Program-made: the position numbers and the translations under genes
The notes under the pieces: model-generated
What the model saw: the letters and a program-made list of their open reading frames with translations, nothing else
What the model was told of the DNA's origin: nothing
The model's database searches: none
In this document: positions 8,592 through 16,329 of the stretch, one piece after another
How the letters are laid out: every line of letters starts with the position of its first letter
Position numbering within the stretch: position 1 is the first letter of the stretch
Origin: JBCCMQ01 sp039179985
GTDB taxonomy: Bacteria > Pseudomonadota > Alphaproteobacteria > Rhodobacterales > Rhodobacteraceae
Length of the DNA stretch: 64,000 nucleotides
Direction of reading: 5' to 3'
Assembly: GCA_039179985.1 (NCBI GenBank)
Contig: JBCDED010000005.1
Location: 1-64,000, forward strand

Positions 8592-9541
8592 AGGGGCGCG
8601 GTCTTTGCTTTGGCGATCTCGGTGACCGACTGCGCCACGCGGGAGACGGTCACGTCGAGGCGCGACTGGCCGCTGTGCCAGTCCGCAGGGTCGAGGTATC
8701 CACCGGCGCCGGAATGCACCATTCCGCCGATGCTGATCTCGTGCAGCGTTCCATCCGCAAGCGCCCGGTTCCAGACCGAGTTTGCAAGTACGGGCCAACG
8801 TCCGGGAAACACGATGCGGCCCAACCGGTAGACCGGGTCACTGTCACCATAGTAGGACACTACTTCGTCGACGTCGGTCAGTCCCGGATCCGAAGACATG
8901 ATGCCTCCGAAGGTGACAATCGAAATGTGCCCGCCCGTGAGCTGGCCCAGAAACTGCGCCGCGCCTGCCGAAATCTGGGCGCCGCCGCTCGATCCCAGAA
9001 GGACAATGGGCGTGCCGGAGCCAAAAGAATACCCAGCCGCGCGCAAACGGTCGGCGGCGATATGGGCGATGCTGTTGCTGTAGAGGGGGCCGTAGCGGCT
9101 GTCGGCCGAAACCATGACCTGATAGAGATTGCGCAGATTCAGAACGATCCCAAGAAGGCCGCTGCCCTCCGCCCGCATCCGGCCAACAAGCCGCCAGAAC
9201 CCTGAAAACACCCGCTGTCCGGTCAAGAGAGGCCGCCCGGACGGTGCATAGGGAAAGACATCGCGCACGATCCGGGCGTCGGGCACTGCAGCGTCTAACC
9301 GGTCCAGAAAGCGCGTCTCCGCCTCCAAGAGCGCATCTCCGGAAATCGACCCGATGCCAGAAACAAAGACCACGAAGACCGGCGCGGCATCGCGCTCTCC
9401 CTGTGGCAGGGTGTTTTCTTCTTCTTTCTCCGTACTGCCGGGGTAGTGGGCGGCTTGCAAGGTCTCAAGCGGCGCCAGAAGCAGGGTGACGACAATCGCC
9501 ACCAGTATGATCGTCAGGATGCCGCCGAACAAAGAGATCAT
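8588..9541 (-). CDS. Membrane-anchored alpha/beta hydrolase-like protein (first of tandem pair)
   Basis: A 317-residue protein with one N-terminal membrane segment (MISLFGGILTIILVAIVV) and a hydrolase-like domain. FVSGIGSISGD could form the oxyanion loop, LLGSSGGAQIS the nucleophile elbow, and MVHSGAGGY may carry the catalytic histidine. It is distinct in sequence from its neighbour, so this is not a recent duplication. ATG 9541 overlaps the upstream gene's stop (ATGA); the same frame is open far upstream, but the added text is Arg/Gly-rich shadow sequence opposite real coding. Function unknown. Confidence 0.72.
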   Translation of the reverse strand: MISLFGGILTIILVAIVVTLLLAPLETLQAAHYPGSTEKEEENTLPQGERDAAPVFVVFVSGIGSISGDALLEAETRFLDRLDAAVPDARIVRDVFPYAPSGRPLLTGQRVFSGFWRLVGRMRAEGSGLLGIVLNLRNLYQVMVSADSRYGPLYSNSIAHIAADRLRAAGYSFGSGTPIVLLGSSGGAQISAGAAQFLGQLTGGHISIVTFGGIMSSDPGLTDVDEVVSYYGDSDPVYRLGRIVFPGRWPVLANSVWNRALADGTLHEISIGGMVHSGAGGYLDPADWHSGQSRLDVTVSRVAQSVTEIAKAKTAPL

Positions 9542-10125
9542 GCCGGCCCCCCCGCCGCCAGGCGCCGTGCCGCCGCCGCAAGGCCGCGGAACGGGCGCCC
9601 GATCACGGCGGAGATCACAGCATAGGTCAGCCAACCCGCCACAGCGACCAGAACTGCTACATGGGCCGGCATCCCGAAGGCCCAGTGGAGCGCGAAGAAG
9701 ATCAAAAGCGTGGACCAGAGCCGCAAGAGCCGGTCGATGCCTTCGCCGAAATATGGCATCAGCACCAAAAAGCCGAGAAGATAGGGCCCATGGGCGAGTG
9801 CCACGATCCAGAAAAGCTGCGCGTCCGGAACGCGGTTTTCGAAAAAAAGCCAGTCCGCCGCCACCGCCGCGAGGGCGTGAGCCAGTGCGGCGAAGGCAAA
9901 GACCAGACCTTCGACAAAAAAGACCAGCGGATAGCGTTTTCCGTGAACCTGGTTCAGCGCCAGGATCGCCACCGTGCCAATCGCCCGCGAAATCCCGGCC
10001 ACAACCAGCATCACCAGCGTCTGTCGCCGAAGCTCCTCCGTGGCACCTGCCGCCTGGAACACCTCCACCCCGAAGAACGCAGCCTTCCAGCCAAGTCCAA
10101 GAGATGAAAACAAAGTTTCGAGCAT
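9538..10125 (-). CDS. Multi-pass membrane protein of unknown function
   Basis: First gene of a leftward three-gene unit that ends in two hydrolases, each joined by ATGA overlaps. The 195-residue product has five or six hydrophobic segments and ends in an Ala/Arg-rich cytoplasmic tail. ATG 10125 is chosen because the product then begins with an amphipathic MLETLFSSLGLGWKAAFF; an upstream ATG at 10224 would add a Cys/Arg-rich leader that looks non-coding. I do not recognise a family. The gene arrangement suggests it partners the hydrolases at the membrane. Confidence 0.65.
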   Translation of the reverse strand: MLETLFSSLGLGWKAAFFGVEVFQAAGATEELRRQTLVMLVVAGISRAIGTVAILALNQVHGKRYPLVFFVEGLVFAFAALAHALAAVAADWLFFENRVPDAQLFWIVALAHGPYLLGFLVLMPYFGEGIDRLLRLWSTLLIFFALHWAFGMPAHVAVLVAVAGWLTYAVISAVIGRPFRGLAAAARRLAAGGPA

Positions 10126-10393
10126 CGCCGTGTCCGGGCCGCGCAGTTCCAAGAGTATCGAGTCTCTGGGCGTGGTACCACAAGTGGCGCAGGTGGTCGT
10201 CCTTTGGCGCCCGGATTCGCCCAATTTTCCGGCGGCCAGGACGACCGAGGTTTGCTGGCGCGTGTTTCGGCCGCCTTGACATCACAATCCATAGAAGTTT
10301 TCGCCAAATGGCCTAAACTCGGGCTCCGGCAAGCGGGGCAGGGGTGAATGTCAGGGCCGGCCAAAGCGAAACTACAATCCGACGGGTGGACAG

Positions 10394-10846
10394 ATGTCTG
10401 TAAACAAAAGCAACTTTGAAATTCTCGATGGCTTCAGCGCCGATGTTCTGGCCATCGCGGCCCACGGAAAGATCACCACGGAAGACTACGAAACCGTCCT
10501 GATCCCGAAATTCGAAGCTATCCTGAAAGGCGAGGGTAGGGTAAAGATGCTCTTCGTCTTCGGCGAGGACTTCGCAGGCTACTCCGCCGGCGCGGCTTGG
10601 GACGACACAAAGTTCGGCTTTTTGCACATGCGCGATCTGGCGGCCCTTGCTGTGGTCAGCGATGTGGAATGGCTGCGCTTCGGCGTAAAGACTTTTTCGC
10701 CGCTCATCGGCTGCCCAGTGGCGCTTTTCCATACAAGCGAGCTGGAAACCGCAAAGTCCTGGATCAACGACTGGCACCACGATGCCGCCGGAGGCCCCGA
10801 GGTTGCGGCGGATCACAAACTGCCGACGCTCGAAGACAAGGGCTGA
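10394..10846 (+). CDS. SpoIIAA-like/STAS-fold protein
   Basis: A 150-residue soluble protein resembling the SpoIIAA-like (DUF3478) family. It shows the typical beginning ILDGFSADVLAIAAHGKITTEDYETVLIP and then a long helix and VKMLFVFGEDFAGYSAGAAWDDTKFG, the part that in this family binds small hydrophobic ligands or partners. No transmembrane segment is seen. It ends 21 bases before the long open frame of cti begins and may be co-transcribed with it, which would put it in a membrane-lipid stress context. That link is inference from position only. Confidence 0.75.
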   Translation: MSVNKSNFEILDGFSADVLAIAAHGKITTEDYETVLIPKFEAILKGEGRVKMLFVFGEDFAGYSAGAAWDDTKFGFLHMRDLAALAVVSDVEWLRFGVKTFSPLIGCPVALFHTSELETAKSWINDWHHDAAGGPEVAADHKLPTLEDKG

Positions 10847-10903
10847 CGTCACCCCCGGACATGGGGCATGTTTGGTTCAAGGAAGGGCGTGAGGAGAGTT
10901 CTT

Positions 10904-13246
10904 GTGAGAGGGTTTTTAGGGGGGCTGGTACTTCTTGGGTCATGCCTGCTTGCGCCCGCAGGCGCGTCCGCCCAGTCCGGCAGCGCAGCGACGACCGGCG
11001 GCCAAAGCACAGCCTCTAGCGATATTCGCAACATCCTCGACCGGCGCTGTGTGGTCTGCCACAGCTGCTATGATGCGTCTTGTCAGCTCCGCATGGGATC
11101 GCTGGCTGGGGTGTTGCGCGGCGGCAGCAAAGAGATGGTCTATCACACCGAGCGGCTGACCGATGCACAGCCCACAAGGCTTGGCATCGACGCGCAAACG
11201 ACGGCGGAGTGGCGGGCGCTCGGGTTCCATACCGTGACCGATCGCACAGATGACGCCGCGAGCCTCATCGAGAATTTTCTGGTGCTTGGCCGCCAGAATC
11301 CCATGGCGCCAAACGCTCCGATCCCCCGCGCGCTGGACCTGTCGATCACCCAGACACCTGCCTGCCCGGCACCGGATGAATTCGCGGCCTATAGCGATGC
11401 CAATCCGCTGGCGGGCATGCCGTATGGCGTCGCGCCCCTTGCCGACGACGAGTTTCTGACGCTCCTCTCCTGGTCACGGGGCGACACGCAGCTCGTTGAC
11501 CCGCCGGTGGCCATCCCCGCTGACATTGCCGCAGAGATCGCCACTTGGGAGGCGTTTCTGAACGACCCCGGCCTGCGCAACCAGCTGATGAGCCGGTATA
11601 TCTACGAGCATCTTTTTCTTGCGCGGCTGCACTTCGAAGGGGACGATGCCAGACGGTTCTTCCAGCTTGTGCGCTCGACCACCCCGCCGGGCGACGCAAT
11701 CGACGTGATCGCGACGCGGCGGCCCTTCGATGCGCCCGCAAATGGGCCGGTCTACTACCGCATATCTCCGGTTGAAGAGACAATCGTCCATAAAGAGCAT
11801 CTGGTTTACACCATCGGCCCTGAGCGCCGACAAAGGTACACCGAACTTTTTCTGAACACCGATTGGTCGCTGGCTGACTTGCCCGGATACGGCGACGGGG
11901 CAGGCGGCAATCCCTTTACGACCTTCGCGGCCATTCCGCCGCGCAGCCGCTACGAATTCCTGCTCGATGATGCGCTTTTCTTCGTGCGCAGTTTCATCCG
12001 CGGTCCGGTGTGCCATGGTCAAACGGCGGTAGACGTGATCGAGGACCGTTTTTGGGTCAGTTTTCTCGACCCCGGGTCGGACCTTTCTGTCACGGATCCG
12101 AGCTATCTGGCCGACAGTGCCGCCTTGTTGGAACTTCCCGTGGCCGAGCTTGGGTCCGGTTTCCTCGATACACTCCATGCATTCTCGCACGCTGATCAGG
12201 CAAAATACCTGGCTTTCCGCGATGCCCGGTATTCCGTCCGTCCGGGTGCGGATGAGGGCTTTGGCTACGGCGCGATCTGGGATGGTGACGGCGAGAACAC
12301 CAATGCGCTGATCACCGTGTTTCGCCATTTCGACAACGCCTCGGCGCTGACCGGTTTCCACGGCGATATCCCGGAAACCGCCTGGGTCATAGATTATCCG
12401 ATCTTTGAGCGTCTCTATTACAACCTGGTAGCCGGATATGATGTGTTTGGCAGCGTCGAACACCAGCTGACGACCCGGCTCTATATGGATCAGCTTCGGA
12501 TGGAGAGCGAGGACACGTTCCTCGAGTTCATGCCCCGCGACCTACGTCGCGAGATGCATAGCAGCTGGTACAGGGGGCTTCTTGCCGAGATCCACACCTT
12601 TTGGCTGCGCCGTCGCGTGGATGACAGGACCCCAACGGGGGTCACTTTCGAGACATCTGCGCCCAAACAGGAATTTTTGTTGAAGCTTCTGGAGCGCGGC
12701 GACGGGCTCTGGCCGAGTGCCGATCCGATTAACCGTTGCACGGACGAAGATTGCCAGGCGGCCTTTGACGAGGTCTTGCTTGCGGACCTTCGCGCCCTGG
12801 CAAGTCAGGCTGGCGAGTGGGTAAAGTTTCTGCCGGAAATCTCTGTTCTCGAAGTAGAAAAACCTGACGGAACGAGCGAACTCTTTTCCCTTGCCCACGA
12901 CAAGGCGCATGAAAACGTGGCGTTTCTTTTTCGCGAAGAGTCGCGCCGGGAGCCGGCGTCGGATCAGATGACGATCGTTCCGGGCATCATCGGAAGCTAC
13001 CCGAACTTCTTTTTTCGGATCGCACAAAGCGACCTCGACGGGTTTGTGGACATGCTTCGAGATGTGCGGTCGCAGACAGACTGGATGGAGTTCGTGAAAG
13101 CCCATGGCACGCGGCGCGCCAGCCCGGACTTCTGGGCTGTAAGCGACCGGATTCACGAGATTTTTTCCCTGATCGCGCCAATCCAGTCCGGCGTGCTCGA
13201 TCTTAACCGGTACGTCGATCCAAAGCCTGGCGACGACCCAACTTAG
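10904..13246 (+). CDS. cti: Fatty acid cis/trans isomerase (haem-containing, periplasmic)
   Basis: Cti converts cis-unsaturated membrane phospholipid acyl chains to trans, stiffening the membrane under solvent or heat stress. The product of about 780 residues matches the family size. It has a signal peptide ending near GASAQ and a single c-type haem site, Cys49-Val-Val-Cys52-His53, followed by SCYDASCQL, which is the diagnostic Cti environment. Internal motifs such as SRYEFLLDDALFFVRSFIRGPVC and a long helical C-terminal domain fit. I favour GTG 10904 because GAGGAG lies 7 bases upstream; GTG 10889 and ATG 10868 are in-frame alternatives. Maturation would need cytochrome c biogenesis genes outside the window. 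Confidence 0.92.
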   Translation: MRGFLGGLVLLGSCLLAPAGASAQSGSAATTGGQSTASSDIRNILDRRCVVCHSCYDASCQLRMGSLAGVLRGGSKEMVYHTERLTDAQPTRLGIDAQTTAEWRALGFHTVTDRTDDAASLIENFLVLGRQNPMAPNAPIPRALDLSITQTPACPAPDEFAAYSDANPLAGMPYGVAPLADDEFLTLLSWSRGDTQLVDPPVAIPADIAAEIATWEAFLNDPGLRNQLMSRYIYEHLFLARLHFEGDDARRFFQLVRSTTPPGDAIDVIATRRPFDAPANGPVYYRISPVEETIVHKEHLVYTIGPERRQRYTELFLNTDWSLADLPGYGDGAGGNPFTTFAAIPPRSRYEFLLDDALFFVRSFIRGPVCHGQTAVDVIEDRFWVSFLDPGSDLSVTDPSYLADSAALLELPVAELGSGFLDTLHAFSHADQAKYLAFRDARYSVRPGADEGFGYGAIWDGDGENTNALITVFRHFDNASALTGFHGDIPETAWVIDYPIFERLYYNLVAGYDVFGSVEHQLTTRLYMDQLRMESEDTFLEFMPRDLRREMHSSWYRGLLAEIHTFWLRRRVDDRTPTGVTFETSAPKQEFLLKLLERGDGLWPSADPINRCTDEDCQAAFDEVLLADLRALASQAGEWVKFLPEISVLEVEKPDGTSELFSLAHDKAHENVAFLFREESRREPASDQMTIVPGIIGSYPNFFFRIAQSDLDGFVDMLRDVRSQTDWMEFVKAHGTRRASPDFWAVSDRIHEIFSLIAPIQSGVLDLNRYVDPKPGDDPT

Positions 13247-13395
13247 ACAACACTTTGCGGGCCTTTTCGGTACTTTGAAACCGCATAAAAGTGAATTCGC
13301 CTAAATCAGCCCGAGTGTTTTCTGGGCAGGCACAACACGCCACTTGGTTGAAGAGTGTTTATTATGATAACGTTAATTCGTTGGGGGAATCCGTA

Positions 13396-13440
13396 ATGAT
13401 TCGCCAGAAGTATGGTCAACTGTTTCTGGAGTTATGTTGA
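13396..13440 (+). CDS. Possible 14-residue leader peptide
   Basis: ATG 13396 follows a strong GGGGGA ribosome-binding site (13384-13388 region) by about 7 bases and encodes MIRQKYGQLFLELC. Its TGA shares one base with the ATG of the next gene (TGATG at 13438-13442). This is the layout of translational coupling. No attenuator hairpin is obvious within it. It could also be chance. Confidence 0.35.
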   Translation: MIRQKYGQLFLELC

Positions 13441-13973
13441 TGACGATTGGACTTGTAAGAAAAGCCGCTTCGGTAGCCGCTTTTCTAGGCGCCGCCCTGA
13501 TGGGGTTGAGCGCTCAAGCGGCAACCATTGATGGCTCGATCGAGATCGCGGGCGCGATCGAATTCGAAACCGTCGATGATGTTGCGGGCGTGGATTTCAA
13601 AGGCGACGGCTTCGTTTTGGACGCTGTAGGTGACTTTGCCGCGCTCGTCGGTGAATTGGTCACGCTAACCGATGTCGTCTTTGCAGCTCCGGGAGAAATC
13701 TGGTCTGTTGGCGGTTTCTCGTTCGTCGCAGCAAGCTTCCGCGACATCACCGAGAACCTGCAGGGCGGTATCGACTTCACCGCATCTGGGTCGCTGTTTG
13801 ACGCCGGTGACGAAACTCCGGGCGTCTTCTTCTTCTCGAGCCAGGCCGGCACAGCAACGGCGTCGTTCTCGTCAACGACGGAAACTTCGCCCATTCCGGT
13901 CCCCGGAGCAGGTCTGCTGCTCTTGACTGCGCTTGGCGGCGTCGCTGTTGCCAGACGGCGTGCGAACGCCTGA
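13440..13973 (+). CDS. Exported protein with VPLPA-CTERM-like sorting signal
   Basis: A 177-residue secreted protein. It has a signal peptide (about residues 1-28, ending SAQAA), a beta-rich, acidic, Gly/Phe-rich body, and a C-terminal tripartite sorting tag: the motif PIPVPGAG, a hydrophobic helix LLLLTALGGVAVA and a basic tail RRRANA. This is the PEP-CTERM class, closest to the VPLPA type, normally cut by an exosortase; none is in this window. GGAG at 13428-13431 is 8 bases from ATG 13440 but only 2 from ATG 13434, which decides the start. A strong terminator follows at 14004-14027. Confidence 0.8.
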   Translation: MTIGLVRKAASVAAFLGAALMGLSAQAATIDGSIEIAGAIEFETVDDVAGVDFKGDGFVLDAVGDFAALVGELVTLTDVVFAAPGEIWSVGGFSFVAASFRDITENLQGGIDFTASGSLFDAGDETPGVFFFSSQAGTATASFSSTTETSPIPVPGAGLLLLTALGGVAVARRRANA

Positions 13974-14003
13974 GATCGGCTATATAGCCTTGAATGCGGA
14001 AAG

Positions 14004-14027
14004 GCGGCCCCCCGGGCCGCTTTTTTT
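14004..14027 (+). terminator. Rho-independent terminator
   Basis: A perfect 7-bp stem, GCGGCCC (14004-14010) pairing with GGGCCGC (14014-14020), encloses a CCC loop and is followed directly by seven T residues (14021-14027). It lies 30 bases beyond the stop of the CTERM gene and is the clearest intrinsic terminator in the window. Confidence 0.92.
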
Positions 14028-14334
14028 GTTACGTGTCTGTCGCCGGCAGCCGTGGACGACGACAGGCTCGAAACGATCAAGTATGTCGTCGGTCCTGCGG
14101 GTTCTCTCGGCGAAACTGTCCATCTGCCGGAGTGGCGGCTCTCTGAAGGCGGGCATGGTTGCGCCGTCTTGCTCTAATCCTTCTAAACCAACCACACGGT
14201 CATCGGCAAAGCCCTTCAGGCCCGCAGAGAAATTGGCCAAGGCTCTGGAGGGGCGCAGATATCCGGTTGGCAATCGGCGCGAACTGGGCTCTTACTAGCA
14301 GCGCAAGCACCAAAAAAAGCGGGGAGCGCGGCCG
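14028..14334. other. Intergenic stretch with no convincing gene
   Basis: About 300 bases between the terminator and the next small gene. Open frames exist on both strands, but the leftward one would run through the terminator stem and the rightward one begins inside the CTERM gene. I see no RNA element. Confidence 0.4.
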
Positions 14335-14538
14335 ATGTCCGGGGTAAATTCCAACAACGAAGTCGACAAACTGAAGGGCGGCCTTGAAGTGCTGGATATC
14401 TTGCGCGAGGAGTTTTCCCAGTGGGCCGACGAGGCGCAGGAGACCTCTAAACATGAGGCACTGGACAATGTGTTGGCCCATGTTGCCTCGGTCGAAGACG
14501 AGTACAAACGTCGACTGAATGAGGCCACTGGAGGCTGA
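14335..14538 (+). CDS. Small helical protein of unknown function (67 aa)
   Basis: ATG 14335 follows GGGGAGCG at a usable distance. The 67-residue product is charged and probably all helical (KGGLEVLDILREEFSQWADEA, then VASVEDEYKRRLNEATGG), with no membrane segment and no recognised family. It stands alone between a terminator and an MFS gene, in the direction of the latter. Confidence 0.55.
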   Translation: MSGVNSNNEVDKLKGGLEVLDILREEFSQWADEAQETSKHEALDNVLAHVASVEDEYKRRLNEATGG

Positions 14539-14703
14539 CCGAAGCGCGTTTGCGACCCGGCTGGTTCCAACCTGCGCCGCAGATTTGTTCGTGCTCGCCT
14601 TTGGGCGCTTTCGGTGTAAGCTGCACCCAAATCTCTGCCTGTCGCGCACTGAGTGTGGCGGACAGGGTCTGACTTGCATGCGGGTGTTTTCAGCGGGGGC
14701 GGC

Positions 14704-16239
14704 ATGGATTCAAGAGCGGCGTTAACCTTTGCGGGCATCGCGATTGGCGCCTTTGCCGTCGGGACTGACTTCACCGGCGTCATGCTTCTGGTCCCGAGTA
14801 TTGAGGCCGATTTTGACGCCGACATCACCACAACGCAGTGGGTTTTGAACATCTATGCACTGACGTTTTCCATGTTCATGGTGGCGGGGGGGCGGCTTGG
14901 GGATATCCGCGGGCACAGGCGCATGATGATGGTGGGTTTCGTCATCTTTATCGCCTCTTCGCTGGGATGCTTTTTGGCGCCGGGGATGGGCTGGCTGATC
15001 GCTGCGCGGGCGGTGCAGGGCGTGGGGGCCGCCATGCTCTGGCCTTGTCTGATCGCCAAGGGCTCCATGGTTCAGAAGGACGATCCGGGGCTTGGTGTTG
15101 GCATCGTGCTGGCCGGGGTAACAACCGGCAATGTGGTCGGCCCTATCCTCAGCGGCCTTGTCGTGACACTCGACGACTGGCGGCTTTTCTTTTTGGTCAG
15201 CGCCATCGTCGGGACGGTGGCGATGGCAATATCCTTTTTCCTTCTGGAGCGCGAGCACCCACAGGATGTGCAGCAGAAAGTGGATTTTGGCGGCATAGCC
15301 GTGCTTTCAGGAGCGATTCTGGCGTTGCTGGTTGCGCTCGACCAGGGGACGGACTGGGGCTGGCAGTCGCCGCGTATCCTGGCGCTCTTTGTCGCTTGCC
15401 TGGCGCTGATGGCCGTTTTTCCCTTCGTGGAGCAGCGGGTTAAAGACCCGATGATTCCGCTGCCACTCTTGGGCAATCGGCAGTTCCTATTGGCGCTCTC
15501 CGCCAATGGGTTTTGCGTTCCGGCGATCTTTATCGCCTTCCTCTACTTTCCGCAGTACATGACGAAGGTCTTCGGATGGACTGTGCTGCAGGCGTCCTAC
15601 GGCATGACGCCGCTAATGGTCCTTCTTGCCGTAGGGTCGCTGATCTCCGGTCGGTTCTATAAAAAGTTCGGGCCAAGGCGCCTGCTTCTGGCGGGTTTTG
15701 CGCTGCTGTGCGTCGGCAGCGTTTCGGTTCTCTTTCTCAAACCGGCCCATGGCTATCTCGGGCTTTTGCCGTCCATTTTGACAATCGGCCTCGGTGCAAC
15801 GCTTTGCGTGGGACCGGCGGGGACCGCCACGGTCAGCGCGGTCAGTGCGGCGCGGGCAGGACTGGCCGGCGGGCTCAGTTTCATGGTGCATCTTGTGATC
15901 GGCGCGATCGGTGTGGCGACCGCTACCGCCGTGATGTACATCTATAGCCTCGGCCGTCTGGGCGAGGGGCTGAAGACGGCTGGGATTGATCTGTCCGAGG
16001 CGGACCGTCGTGCAATTAACGGACAGGCCCCGGACGCAGAGGTTGTCTCGGGCGTCGTGTCGAAACTTGCTTCGGGTCAGGGCGACAAACTGCGTGAGGT
16101 CCTGACCGATAGCTTTGCCGCAGGGGTCAGCGTCTCGTTCTGGGTGGCGGTCATTCCGGCGGTGATCGGCCTTTTGGCGATGCTGGCCCTCGACAGTGAA
16201 AAGCTGCAGGGCGTCGACGCGGCGCCGGCCAAAACCTGA
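14704..16239 (+). CDS. MFS transporter, DHA2-type (14 TM)
   Basis: A 511-residue proton-coupled exporter of the DHA2 drug-resistance family. The protein has about 14 hydrophobic segments. Loop 2-3 motif A reads GGRLGDIRGHRRMMM, and the family's early motif TTTQWVLNIYALTFSMFM is clear. Motif C-like GVTTGNVVGPILSGLV occurs at helix 5. ATG 14704 is chosen over an earlier in-frame TG-rich leader because the hydrophobic helix starts shortly after it and GGGGGCGG precedes it. No membrane-fusion protein adjoins it, so it likely exports to the periplasm alone. Substrate unknown. Confidence 0.87.
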   Translation: MDSRAALTFAGIAIGAFAVGTDFTGVMLLVPSIEADFDADITTTQWVLNIYALTFSMFMVAGGRLGDIRGHRRMMMVGFVIFIASSLGCFLAPGMGWLIAARAVQGVGAAMLWPCLIAKGSMVQKDDPGLGVGIVLAGVTTGNVVGPILSGLVVTLDDWRLFFLVSAIVGTVAMAISFFLLEREHPQDVQQKVDFGGIAVLSGAILALLVALDQGTDWGWQSPRILALFVACLALMAVFPFVEQRVKDPMIPLPLLGNRQFLLALSANGFCVPAIFIAFLYFPQYMTKVFGWTVLQASYGMTPLMVLLAVGSLISGRFYKKFGPRRLLLAGFALLCVGSVSVLFLKPAHGYLGLLPSILTIGLGATLCVGPAGTATVSAVSAARAGLAGGLSFMVHLVIGAIGVATATAVMYIYSLGRLGEGLKTAGIDLSEADRRAINGQAPDAEVVSGVVSKLASGQGDKLREVLTDSFAAGVSVSFWVAVIPAVIGLLAMLALDSEKLQGVDAAPAKT

Positions 16240-16329
16240 GAGCGCGCTTGGCACATGCAACCGGCCATTGACACCGGTCCGGGGACAATGGTTGCCTCCC
16301 GCCAAGACCGCATTTGAAGGATAAATTTT

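Noticed and set aside
13980..14273. 97-codon leftward frame over the CTERM terminator
   Set aside because: Its C-terminal codons are formed by the terminator stem and T-run, and no ribosome-binding site is evident.
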